DNA of 64,000 nt, taken from assembly GCF_024273195.1 (NCBI RefSeq), contig NZ_JAMZCU010000001.1:455548-519547 (forward strand), written 5' to 3'. Both the position numbers and the translations under genes were made by a program. Of the stretch, positions 55,348 through 64,000 are shown piece by piece (position 1 is the first letter of the stretch; the number at the start of each line of letters is the position of its first letter). The stretch is from Devosia ureilytica. GTDB lineage: Bacteria > Pseudomonadota > Alphaproteobacteria > Rhizobiales > Devosiaceae. The notes under the pieces were generated by a model. It was not told the DNA's origin. It was given only the letters and a program-made list of their open reading frames with translations, and did not search any database.

Positions 55348-57366
55348 ATGTCGCCAGATCTCTTCGGAAGCGCCGCCCCTGTCCCTGAGACGCCAAAGGA
55401 GCCCACGCCCGCCAAGCCGGCGGTCCGGGCAACGACGGCGACGCCGGAAGCCTATGGCGCATCAGATATTGAGATTCTGGAAGGACTTGAGCCCGTCCGG
55501 CGACGCCCGGGCATGTATATCGGGGGCACCGATATCAACGCCTACCATCACCTGTTTGCCGAGGTGATCGACAATTCCATGGACGAGGCCATTGCCGGTC
55601 ACGCCACCCGCATCGAGGTGCATCTGGGCACGGACGGCTACATAACGGTTACCGATAATGGGCGCGGCATCCCGGTCGAAAAGCACCCCAAATTCCCAAA
55701 CCGCTCGACGCTGGAAATCGTGCACACCGTCCTGCACGCCGGTGGTAAGTTCGACAGCAAAGCCTATGAAACTTCAGGCGGATTGCACGGCGTTGGCGTC
55801 TCGGTGGTGAACGCGCTTTCCGACGATATGGTGGTTGAAGTCGCCCGCGACCAGCAGCTCTATCGCATTCAGTTTTCGCGCGGTCATGTTGTCGAGGACG
55901 TGATCAATGTAGGGCGGGTGCAGAACCGGCGCGGCACCACCACGCGCTTCCACCCCGATCCACAAATCTTTGGGCCGGCGGCCCATTTTTCGGCTGGCCG
56001 CATTTTCCGCATGACGCGGGCCAAGGCCTATCTGTTTGGCGGCGTCGAACTGCGCTGGAGTTGCGACGAGAGCCTGGCCAACGAAGAAGTGCCTGCCAAG
56101 GCGGTGTTCCATTATCCCGATGGTCTTAAGGACTATATGACCGCCCGCATCGAGGGCGAGACGCGGATCACCGACGACATCTTCTCGGGCAAGAGCGGGC
56201 GTCCGGGCAGCCATGGGTCGGTTGAATGGGCCATTGCCTGGACCATCGGCGACGGCGGCGTGCAGAGCTATTGCAATACCGTGCCGACCCCGGACGGCGG
56301 CACGCATGAGGCCGGCATGCGGATGGCGCTTTTGCGCGGGCTTAAGGGCTATGCGGAGCTGACCAAGAACAAGGGCGCGGCCAATCTTACGGCGGAGGAC
56401 GTGCTGACCTCATGCGCGGTTATGCTGTCGGTGTTCGTGCGCGAGCCGGAATTCGTTGGCCAAACAAAGGATAAGCTGGCGTCGGGCGAGGCGACGCGCA
56501 TCGTGGATACCGCGTTGCGTGATGCCTTTGACCACTGGCTGGCAGCGTCACCACAGCAGGCCGGCAAGCTCCTGGACTGGGCCCTGGAACGCGCTGATGA
56601 ACGCATGCGCCGCCGCAAGGAAAAGGAGATTGACCGGGCCAGCGCAACACGCAAATTGCGCCTGCCGGGCAAGCTGGCCGATTGCACGCAGAATGCGGCA
56701 CAGGGCGCGGAACTCTTCATCGTCGAGGGCGATTCGGCTGGTGGCTCCGCAAAACAGGCCCGCAGCCGCGCCAATCAGGCAGTGCTGCCGCTGCGCGGCA
56801 AAATTCTCAACGTTGCGGGCGCCAGCCGCGACAAGTTGGCGGCCAACCAGTTGATTGCCGATCTCATTCAGGCGCTGGGTTGCGGCACGAGGGATCGCTA
56901 TACAGAGGACGACCTGCGCTACGACAAGATCATCATCATGACCGATGCTGACGTCGACGGCGCCCATATCGCTTCGCTGCTGATCACCTTCTTCTTCCAG
57001 GAGATGCCGCGGCTGATCGAGAACGGACATCTCTATCTCGCCCTGCCCCCGCTCTATCGCATCAGCCAGGGCGGCAAGACACTCTATGCCCGTGACGATG
57101 CACACAAGAACGTGCTGATGGAGACCGAGTTCACCGGCAAGGGGAAGGTGGACATCACCCGGTTCAAGGGCCTGGGCGAAATGCCGTTCGCACATCTGCG
57201 CGAAACGACCATGTCGCCGAAGTCGCGGACGTTGCTGCAAGTGAAGATCCTGGATGACCGCGACGCCACCAGGAACACCGTCGACCGCCTGATGGGAACC
57301 AAGCCGGAAGCGCGTTTCGAGTTCATCCAAGAGAACGCAGCCTTCGTCACTGACCTCGACATCTGA
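55348..57366 (+). CDS. parE: DNA topoisomerase IV subunit B
   Basis: ParE is the ATPase of topoisomerase IV, which decatenates chromosomes. The 672-residue protein has the GHKL ATP site (DNSMDEAIAGHA, VTDNGRGIPVEKH, TSGGLHGVGVSVVNALS), and the TOPRIM domain IVEGDSAGGSAKQARSRANQAVLPLRGKILN and MTDADVDGAHI. GyrB would carry a longer C-terminal insert; ParE is the better match. A low-complexity tail (residues 10-35) precedes the conserved core. Confidence 0.95.
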   Translation: MSPDLFGSAAPVPETPKEPTPAKPAVRATTATPEAYGASDIEILEGLEPVRRRPGMYIGGTDINAYHHLFAEVIDNSMDEAIAGHATRIEVHLGTDGYITVTDNGRGIPVEKHPKFPNRSTLEIVHTVLHAGGKFDSKAYETSGGLHGVGVSVVNALSDDMVVEVARDQQLYRIQFSRGHVVEDVINVGRVQNRRGTTTRFHPDPQIFGPAAHFSAGRIFRMTRAKAYLFGGVELRWSCDESLANEEVPAKAVFHYPDGLKDYMTARIEGETRITDDIFSGKSGRPGSHGSVEWAIAWTIGDGGVQSYCNTVPTPDGGTHEAGMRMALLRGLKGYAELTKNKGAANLTAEDVLTSCAVMLSVFVREPEFVGQTKDKLASGEATRIVDTALRDAFDHWLAASPQQAGKLLDWALERADERMRRRKEKEIDRASATRKLRLPGKLADCTQNAAQGAELFIVEGDSAGGSAKQARSRANQAVLPLRGKILNVAGASRDKLAANQLIADLIQALGCGTRDRYTEDDLRYDKIIIMTDADVDGAHIASLLITFFFQEMPRLIENGHLYLALPPLYRISQGGKTLYARDDAHKNVLMETEFTGKGKVDITRFKGLGEMPFAHLRETTMSPKSRTLLQVKILDDRDATRNTVDRLMGTKPEARFEFIQENAAFVTDLDI

Positions 57367-57407
57367 GCCGTCCTTAACCGCGTTGGCCACGCAAATGCCC
57401 ATAACCG

Positions 57408-57435
57408 TTGACAGTCAAGGGGTTTGCGCTATGGT
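57408..57435 (+). promoter_or_regulatory. sigma-70-type promoter of the helicase gene with structured leader
   Basis: TTGACA (57408-57413) and TATGGT (57430-57435), 16 bases apart, make a good housekeeping promoter. The resulting leader is about 260 bases and contains a stem CTGCGGATG/CATCCGCAG (57548-57556 with 57575-57583) and a second GGGCC-rich stem just after. No gene is seen in the 57367-57702 interval otherwise. Confidence 0.6.
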
Positions 57436-57702
57436 CCGCGCCGCTGGCATATCCCAATGGCGGGCGGCACTTGTACCGTTCGCTTGCGTTGAGGAGCCAG
57501 CGGAACATTGGCGCCAGGCCGGTTTCGGCCGCCGTTCCGGTGTTCATCTGCGGATGCTAGCAGTACTTCCTTTCCATCCGCAGCCATGCAAGGGCCGCGC
57601 GCCCCACGGGCGGGCCTTGTACAACTCCAATGACCGGCGCACCGGCCCGAGTTCTTCGGCCCGGCCAGGCATCGGCCAGCACCGCTGAGTGGAACGACCG
57701 AC

Positions 57703-59178
<1,476 letters not shown>

Positions 59179-59321
59179 AACGTCAGCATTATTGGCCAAA
59201 TCCAGCCCGAATCTTGTGAACACGAGGTTGTGTTTAGGGGGGCCAGGGCTGTATCTAGTAGCAACGACTCATAAAAACGGAACACGATCCGGGCAGGGCG
59301 CAACGGCGCGCGGGGTGGGCA

Positions 59322-60389
59322 GTGTCGGACCAAGAATTTACGCGTACGCTGGGCTACGCCAATGCGGCGTTTGATCTGCTGAAGCGGAGCGGGATTCCGC
59401 CCTATCCGCAATTCTATGAACTGCTCTACACCTATGCGACTGGCGTCAATCCATCCCTGAACAATCGGATCAACACCATTTTCCGAAGCGGGACGGTTCC
59501 TTCGGCGGATCTGGCTGAGACGCTCTACAACGAATTTCTGAAATCCGACGTCAATGACCGCATGTCGAGTGTTTCGGAGCGCATGCATGCGCGTATCGAG
59601 GCCGTGCATGAGGCCATCGACAGCGCCATGACGACGGCAAACGCCTATTCCGGTTCGCTGCAATCAGCCACCGGGGACCTCGAGCGTGATCTGAGCGGCG
59701 ACGACATGCGGCTGCTGGCCACACGGCTCCTGTCGGAAACCCGCCGCATGCAGGACACCAATAGGCAGCTGGAAATCAAGCTCGAAGCCTCGCGCGAGGA
59801 TATTGCGGCCCTGCAGCGCGATCTCGATGACGTGCGCCGCGAGTCCATGCTCGACTCCCTGACCAAGATTGCCAATCGCAAGAGCTTCGACGAGGGGCTT
59901 GAGGACGCCATTCGCGAAGCGGACAAGTCTCGCGGTCCGCTTAGCCTGATCCTGCTCGACATCGATCATTTCAAGAATTTCAATGACACCTATGGGCACC
60001 AAACGGGTGATCAGGTGTTGCGCCTTGTAGCGATGACCTTGAAGTCCAACATCAAGGGCAAGGACCTGGCGGCGCGATACGGCGGCGAGGAATTCGTGGC
60101 CGTCCTGCCCTCCACCGATCTGGAAGGCGCCGTGATCGTTGCCGAGAATGTCCGCAAGGCTATTCAGGCCAAGGAACTTCTCAAGCGCTCTACCAACGAA
60201 AAGCTGGGGCGGATCACCGCATCGTTCGGCGTTGCCACATTCAACTCGTCTGATAATGCGATGTCGTTCATCGAGCGCGCCGACAGGTGCCTATATGCGG
60301 CAAAACATGCAGGCCGTAACCGTGTGGTGAGCGAGACGGAACTGGTCGAAATCGACGAAATCCCGGCAAAAGGCGTCTCGGCCGCCTAA
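59322..60389 (+). CDS. GGDEF diguanylate cyclase
   Basis: The 355-residue protein has an N-terminal helical segment (1-110) with no membrane helix, a coiled-coil (about 120-175) and a GGDEF domain (about 175-335) with the intact active-site motif RYGGEEFV and DIDHFKNFNDTYGHQTGD. Five residues upstream of GGEEF the inhibitory site reads KGKD instead of RxxD, so product feedback is probably weak. It makes c-di-GMP; two PilZ receptors are encoded at 46836-48267. Start is GTG at 59322 with GGGG upstream; an internal ATG is possible. Confidence 0.92.
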   Translation: MSDQEFTRTLGYANAAFDLLKRSGIPPYPQFYELLYTYATGVNPSLNNRINTIFRSGTVPSADLAETLYNEFLKSDVNDRMSSVSERMHARIEAVHEAIDSAMTTANAYSGSLQSATGDLERDLSGDDMRLLATRLLSETRRMQDTNRQLEIKLEASREDIAALQRDLDDVRRESMLDSLTKIANRKSFDEGLEDAIREADKSRGPLSLILLDIDHFKNFNDTYGHQTGDQVLRLVAMTLKSNIKGKDLAARYGGEEFVAVLPSTDLEGAVIVAENVRKAIQAKELLKRSTNEKLGRITASFGVATFNSSDNAMSFIERADRCLYAAKHAGRNRVVSETELVEIDEIPAKGVSAA

Positions 60390-60434
60390 ACGCGTACCTG
60401 CTTTCCGCGCATAACGTCCCGGTCGTGCGTGCGG

Positions 60435-61715
60435 TCAGGCTGTCGGTATCAGTTCGACGCCCAGCCCTGCCAGCATGTCCCAATAGTCAGGATAGGTCTT
60501 GCCCGTACAGGCGGGATCGAGAATCACAATGCCGGGCACGCGCAGGCCCGCCAGAGCAAAACTCATGGCAATCCGGTGGTCGTGATAGGTTTCGATCCTG
60601 GCACGGGCATTGCGGCCGGCGAGCTTGCTGGCCAGATCCGGGTCGGAAGCGACGAGCAGGTCGTCCCCCTCCTCCCGCGCCAGACCAGGCATGATCCGGT
60701 TGAGCTCATTGGCGACAGCACGGATGCGATCGGTTTCCTTGACCCGCAGATTGGCGATGCCAACGAACCTCACGGGTCGATTGTTGAAGGCAGCGACGAC
60801 GGCGATTGTCGGAACTGCATCCTGCATCTGCGAGCCGTCGATGACTTCGGGCATATCGGGGAATTGGGCGATGACAGCCTGAGCTGCGGCATCTGGCTGG
60901 GTGAAGGCCCCTTCAGCCACGCCCAGATCGATCCTGCCGCCCGTAAGCGCCTCAATGCCCCACAAATAGGTCGCAGCGGAGGCATCGGGCTCGATGTGGA
61001 AGTCGGTGGCTTTGTAGCCGGTCGGCTGCACCAGCCAGGAACCGTCGTCGCGGCTGTCCACCTTGGCGCCAAAGGCGCGCATGGCGGCAAGGGTGAGATC
61101 GACATAGCCGCGGGCGCCAATATCCTTGCCGGCCAAGGCTACCTCAATGGGTCCATCGCCAAAGGGGGCGGCCATCAGCAACGCGGACACATATTGGCTA
61201 GACAGAGAAGCATCGATTTCCACCCTGCCCGACCCGAAGCGGCCAGTGCCGTGAATGGTCACCGGCGGGCAGCCCGTCGGGCTTTCAGCGTCGATGCCCA
61301 GAGCGATGAGAGCGTCCACCAGCGGTTTGATGGGCCGGAGGCGCATGTCCTCGTCGCCATCGATGACGACAGTACCTTCAATAGTGGCGACAGCGGCCGT
61401 GAGAAAGCGCGTGGCAGTGCCGGCATTACCAAGGGAAAGCGGCGCAGCGGGAGCGTTGAGCCGGCCGGTGCTGGTGACCAGAAAGCTCGTGGCATCGGGC
61501 TCATCAATGGTGACGCCCATGTCGCGCAACGCCCGAGCCATGAGCACGGTGTCCTTGCTCTTGAGCGCGCCGGTCAACCGGCTGGTGCCTTCAGCCATGG
61601 CCGCAAGCAGCAGCGCCCGATTGGTAATCGACTTGCTGCCGGGCGGCGAAACGCGACCGGAAAGTGGACGATTGGGAGGTGTGATGGCGAGGGCGGGAGG
61701 AAGGGCATCGGTCAT
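60435..61715 (-). CDS. aroA: 3-phosphoshikimate 1-carboxyvinyltransferase
   Basis: AroA (EPSP synthase) joins phosphoenolpyruvate to shikimate-3-phosphate in aromatic amino-acid synthesis. The 426-residue protein has the PPGSKSITNRALLLAA start, the LGNAGTATRFL active-site loop, the RPIKPLVDAL segment, a TGYKATDFHIEPDASAATYLWG repeat-2 signature, RVKETDRI, and the C-terminal DHRIAMSFALAGL. The LGNAGTATRF loop keeps the conserved Gly of the glyphosate-sensitive type. It lies downstream of sufA in the same orientation, with a repeat in the gap. Confidence 0.97.
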   Translation of the reverse strand: MTDALPPALAITPPNRPLSGRVSPPGSKSITNRALLLAAMAEGTSRLTGALKSKDTVLMARALRDMGVTIDEPDATSFLVTSTGRLNAPAAPLSLGNAGTATRFLTAAVATIEGTVVIDGDEDMRLRPIKPLVDALIALGIDAESPTGCPPVTIHGTGRFGSGRVEIDASLSSQYVSALLMAAPFGDGPIEVALAGKDIGARGYVDLTLAAMRAFGAKVDSRDDGSWLVQPTGYKATDFHIEPDASAATYLWGIEALTGGRIDLGVAEGAFTQPDAAAQAVIAQFPDMPEVIDGSQMQDAVPTIAVVAAFNNRPVRFVGIANLRVKETDRIRAVANELNRIMPGLAREEGDDLLVASDPDLASKLAGRNARARIETYHDHRIAMSFALAGLRVPGIVILDPACTGKTYPDYWDMLAGLGVELIPTA

Positions 61716-61763
61716 GATGCGGGATCAATGCACCAGCGAGACTATTTCCGCAACGGGAAGATA

Positions 61764-61812
61764 CCTCATCCGCCCTTCGGGCCCCCTCTCCGCCAAAGGG
61801 AGAAGGGAAAAC
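61764..61812. repeat. rhizobial REP-like extragenic palindrome
   Basis: The interval contains CCTCATCCG, CCCTTCGGGC and CCCTCTCC/GGGAGAAGGG arms, the pattern of the short palindromic elements (RIME/BRE type) dispersed in alphaproteobacterial intergenic regions. It lies between aroA and sufA. A related copy is at 63887-63941. Confidence 0.6.
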
Positions 61813-61818
61813 AGCGGC

Positions 61819-62199
61819 CTACGCCCCTGCCCGCGCCTCGGCCAAGGCCTTGAGATCGGCGGGGGCGAGCGTAACGCTTTCGCCGCAGCCGCAGGCGCCG
61901 GTCTGGTTGGGGTTCTTGAAGGTAAAGCTCGAGCCCATCTTGCTGGACTCAAAATCCATGATGGTGCCCAGCAGATACATGGTGGCCTTGGGATCGACCC
62001 AGACGTCGATGCCCTTGTCGTTGACATGGTCATCGCCAGCCAGCGGCTCGGCAACATAGTCCATGGTGTAGGAAACGCCGGCGCAGCCGGCATTCTTGAT
62101 GCCGACACGCAGCCCGACGACTGGGCTATCGGAATCTTCAATGATCTCTGTGATGCGCTCAGCGGCTGCATCGCTCAGGGACATGATCTTGAAGGGCAT
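61819..62199 (-). CDS. sufA: iron-sulfur cluster A-type carrier (SufA/HesB family)
   Basis: The 126-residue A-type carrier delivers Fe-S clusters to targets. It has the conserved cysteines in IKNAGCAGVSY and in the C-terminal GACGCGES. The start ATG is at 62199. It lies 54 bases after sufT in the suf run. Length and the CxxxxY-like first motif match HesB/IscA; assignment to the SUF system rests on the gene order sufS-sufT-sufA. Confidence 0.93.
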   Translation of the reverse strand: MPFKIMSLSDAAAERITEIIEDSDSPVVGLRVGIKNAGCAGVSYTMDYVAEPLAGDDHVNDKGIDVWVDPKATMYLLGTIMDFESSKMGSSFTFKNPNQTGACGCGESVTLAPADLKALAEARAGA

Positions 62200-62253
62200 C
62201 GGCCATTCACCTTTGATCGGCGTTTCACGATATATAATGTGAAACGCGCGAAA

Positions 62254-62634
62254 TTACCACCAGTTCAAAGCAACTTGAGCCTCTTCGCTCATCCGGGATG
62301 CGTCCCAAGGCGGATCGAAGACCATGTTGACGGTGACATCCTGGACGCCCTCCACGCCACGGGCAGCATTCTCCACCCAGCCGGGCATCTCGCCGGCAAC
62401 AGGGCAACCGGGCGCCGTGAGGGTCATGTCGATAACCAGGTTGCGGTCGTCATCCAGATCGACGCGGTAGATGAGGCCAAGCTCGTAAATGTCTACCGGG
62501 ATTTCCGGGTCATAGACGGTCTTGAGAGCGCCAATGAGATCGCTGGTGATGCGTTCTACCTCACCCTCGGGGAGGCTCGATGGCATGGTCGGGGCGATGC
62601 GAACATCATTGTCGGTCTTGATGTCTTCACTCAT
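62254..62634 (-). CDS. sufT: SUF-system DUF59/SufT-like assembly protein
   Basis: The 126-residue protein belongs to the MIP18/DUF59 fold: LIGALKTVYDPEIPVDIYELGLIYRVD, then VIDMTLTAPGCPVAGEMPGWV with the conserved cysteine, and MVFDPPWDASRMSEEAQ. SufT helps to mature Fe-S proteins. It begins 11 bases after the sufS stop. The N-terminal 25 residues are a polar extension. Some databases call it simply SUF assembly protein; the sufT symbol follows the context. Confidence 0.88.
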   Translation of the reverse strand: MSEDIKTDNDVRIAPTMPSSLPEGEVERITSDLIGALKTVYDPEIPVDIYELGLIYRVDLDDDRNLVIDMTLTAPGCPVAGEMPGWVENAARGVEGVQDVTVNMVFDPPWDASRMSEEAQVALNWW

Positions 62635-62645
62635 GTCAGTCGTCC

Positions 62646-63866
62646 TCAGGCGAAAAATTTCTGGGCGCGGGCAATGCCATCGACCAACGCATCCACATCA
62701 TCCTTGCCGTTATATAGGGCGAGGGATGCGCGACATGTAGAGGTCACGCCAAAGCGTTTCAACAGCGGCTGGGCGCAATGGGTGCCTGCGCGCACCGCAA
62801 TGCCGTAGCGATCGAGAATCGTTGCAACGTCGTGGGCATGGGCGCCGGCAATCTCGAAGGAAAAGATGCCGCGCTTGCCGGGCGCCGTGCCAATCATGCG
62901 CAAGGCATTGATGCGGGACAATTGTTCGTGGGCATAGGCCGCAACGTCGTGCTCGTGGGCAGCGATGGCGTCGCGCCCGATGGACTGCATGTAATCGAGT
63001 GCCGCACCAAGACCCATAGCCTGGACGATGGGCGGGGTGCCGGCTTCGAAGCGATGCGGCGGCTCGTTATAAGTGACAGCGTCAAGCGTGACCGTTTCGA
63101 TCATCTCGCCGCCGCCCTGATAGGGCTGCATCTCGGCAAGCAGTTCGTATTTGCCGTAGAGAACGCCGATACCGGTGGGGCCATAAAGCTTATGGCCGGT
63201 CATGATGTAGAAATCGGCGTCAAGGTCGCGGACATCAACGCTCGTGTGGACGGCACCCTGTGAGCCGTCGATCAGCACCGGAATGCCGCGCGCGTGGGCA
63301 ATCTCGATGATGGCCTTGATCGGGTTGACCGTGCCTAGCACGTTGGACATATGGGTAACCGCGACGATACGGGTGCGCTCGTTCAGCGAGGCCTCGAAGG
63401 CGTCCATGTCGAGCACGCCGCTGTCATCGACGTCGATAAACCGGATCACCGCACCGCTGCGTTCGCGGTGAAAATGCCAGGGCACGATATTGGAGTGGTG
63501 TTCCATGATCGTGGTCACGATCTCGTCCCCTTCGAGAATACGGGGGCCGAAGAAGGAGGAGGCGACCAGATTGATCGCCTCGGTTGCCGAGCGGGTGAAG
63601 ATGATCTCCTCGACCCGACCGGCGTTGAGGAAGCGGCGCACGCTTTCGCGGCCAGCCTCGTAGCCTTCGGTGGCGCGATTGGCGAGCGTGTGGAGACCCC
63701 GGTGCACATTGGCATATTCGTGCCGGAAGGCATGGTCCATCCGATCCAGCACCTGCACAGGCTTTTGGGCCGAGGCGCCGCTATCGAGATAAACGAGGCG
63801 GTGGCCGTGGATTTGTTCCGACAGGATCGGAAAGTCGGCGCGGATTTTTTCGAGGTCGAAGGTCAT
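62646..63866 (-). CDS. sufS: cysteine desulfurase SufS
   Basis: SufS releases sulfur from cysteine for Fe-S assembly through a PLP-bound persulfide. The 406-residue protein has the class II desulfurase marks: YLDSGASAQKP, EYANVHRGLHTLANRAT, EHHSNIVPWH, the PLP lysine in MTGHKLYGPTGIG, and the active cysteine in RAGTHCAQPLLKRFG. I use the ATG 63866; the longer reading frame runs into the low-complexity window end. sufB-C-D would be expected just beyond the window edge. Confidence 0.96.
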   Translation of the reverse strand: MTFDLEKIRADFPILSEQIHGHRLVYLDSGASAQKPVQVLDRMDHAFRHEYANVHRGLHTLANRATEGYEAGRESVRRFLNAGRVEEIIFTRSATEAINLVASSFFGPRILEGDEIVTTIMEHHSNIVPWHFHRERSGAVIRFIDVDDSGVLDMDAFEASLNERTRIVAVTHMSNVLGTVNPIKAIIEIAHARGIPVLIDGSQGAVHTSVDVRDLDADFYIMTGHKLYGPTGIGVLYGKYELLAEMQPYQGGGEMIETVTLDAVTYNEPPHRFEAGTPPIVQAMGLGAALDYMQSIGRDAIAAHEHDVAAYAHEQLSRINALRMIGTAPGKRGIFSFEIAGAHAHDVATILDRYGIAVRAGTHCAQPLLKRFGVTSTCRASLALYNGKDDVDALVDGIARAQKFFA

Positions 63867-63886
63867 TGTTTTGGATTGCCTCTGCT

Positions 63887-63941
63887 TCACCTCTCCCTTT
63901 GGGGGAGAGGTCGACCGTCTTCGGTCGGGTGAGGGGGCCTT
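63887..63941. repeat. REP-like extragenic palindrome upstream of sufS
   Basis: The segment contains CACCTCTCCC, GGGGGAGAGGT and a second hairpin GACCGTCTTCGGTC, followed by GGGTGAGGGGG. This is the composite palindrome often found in rhizobial-type genomes, related in layout to the copy at 61764-61812. No gene is visible between 63867 and 64000. Confidence 0.6.
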
Positions 63942-63963
63942 CCTCCGCACCGTGCTCGTGAAG

Positions 63964-64000
63964 GGGGCCCCCCCCCCGCCCCGCCCCCCCCCCCACACCC
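63964..64000. other. poly-C low-complexity end of the sequence
   Basis: Nearly all of the last 37 bases are C, with isolated G and A. It looks like basecalling noise at a contig end, not genomic sequence. Confidence 0.7.

Noticed and set aside
60429..61853. Long plus-strand frame opposite aroA
   Set aside because: Shadow frame; aroA motifs are on the minus strand.

Overview
The window is a high-GC alphaproteobacterial chromosome segment, most likely from the Hyphomicrobiales. Gene order and protein features resemble a Devosia-like genome: a nuoA-nuoF run with a long-tailed NuoE, glnB-glnA behind a sigma-54 promoter, a suf gene cluster, and rhizobial-type extragenic palindromes. The genus is inference; the class is well supported.

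Left backbone (1-10377). On the minus strand lie complex I genes nuoA, B, C, D, E, a small membrane protein and the start of nuoF. Then come two outer-membrane beta-barrel genes, an exported MsrA and an exported parallel beta-helix protein. A plus-strand O-antigen ligase/polymerase-like membrane protein follows.

Genomic island (about 10378-44140). A 71-bp direct repeat with one mismatch flanks this 33.7-kb segment. The right copy is the 3' part of an intact tRNA-Asp(GUC) gene plus 20 bp beyond it; the left copy is an orphan tRNA fragment. A 12-mer, AAAGTTGAAACT, occurs twice just inside each end, as arm-type integrase sites would. No integrase is visible, so the island looks immobilised or mobilised in trans. 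Its cargo is almost all regulators and small-molecule enzymes. These are a FixJ-like regulator, a single-domain receiver and a three-module PAS kinase; a PcpA/LinE-like ring-cleaving dioxygenase with a maleylacetate reductase; three AraC regulators; an exported isochorismatase-fold hydrolase; SDR, OsmC and a soluble PQQ glucose dehydrogenase; an MFS transporter; and an eight-gene operon of hydrolases, a metallo-beta-lactamase-fold enzyme, an amidotransferase and a Dps-like protein. The most unusual content is a paralogous family built from an OmpR-type winged helix, a STAND-type ATPase and a TPR-like tail. There are three full-length members, one free-standing tail and one protein with two winged helices and no ATPase.

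Right backbone (44141-64000). This holds tRNA-Val, HU, the NAD(P)HX repair enzyme Nnr, two tandem PilZ proteins, glnA and glnB, tRNA-Leu, trigger factor, an HTH/PRC-barrel protein and an ABC-F ATPase. It continues with parE, a DEAD-box helicase behind a long structured leader, a GGDEF diguanylate cyclase, aroA and sufA-sufT-sufS. The last ~35 bases are an almost pure C tract that looks like contig-end noise.

No CRISPR array, rRNA, prophage structural gene or intact transposase was seen.
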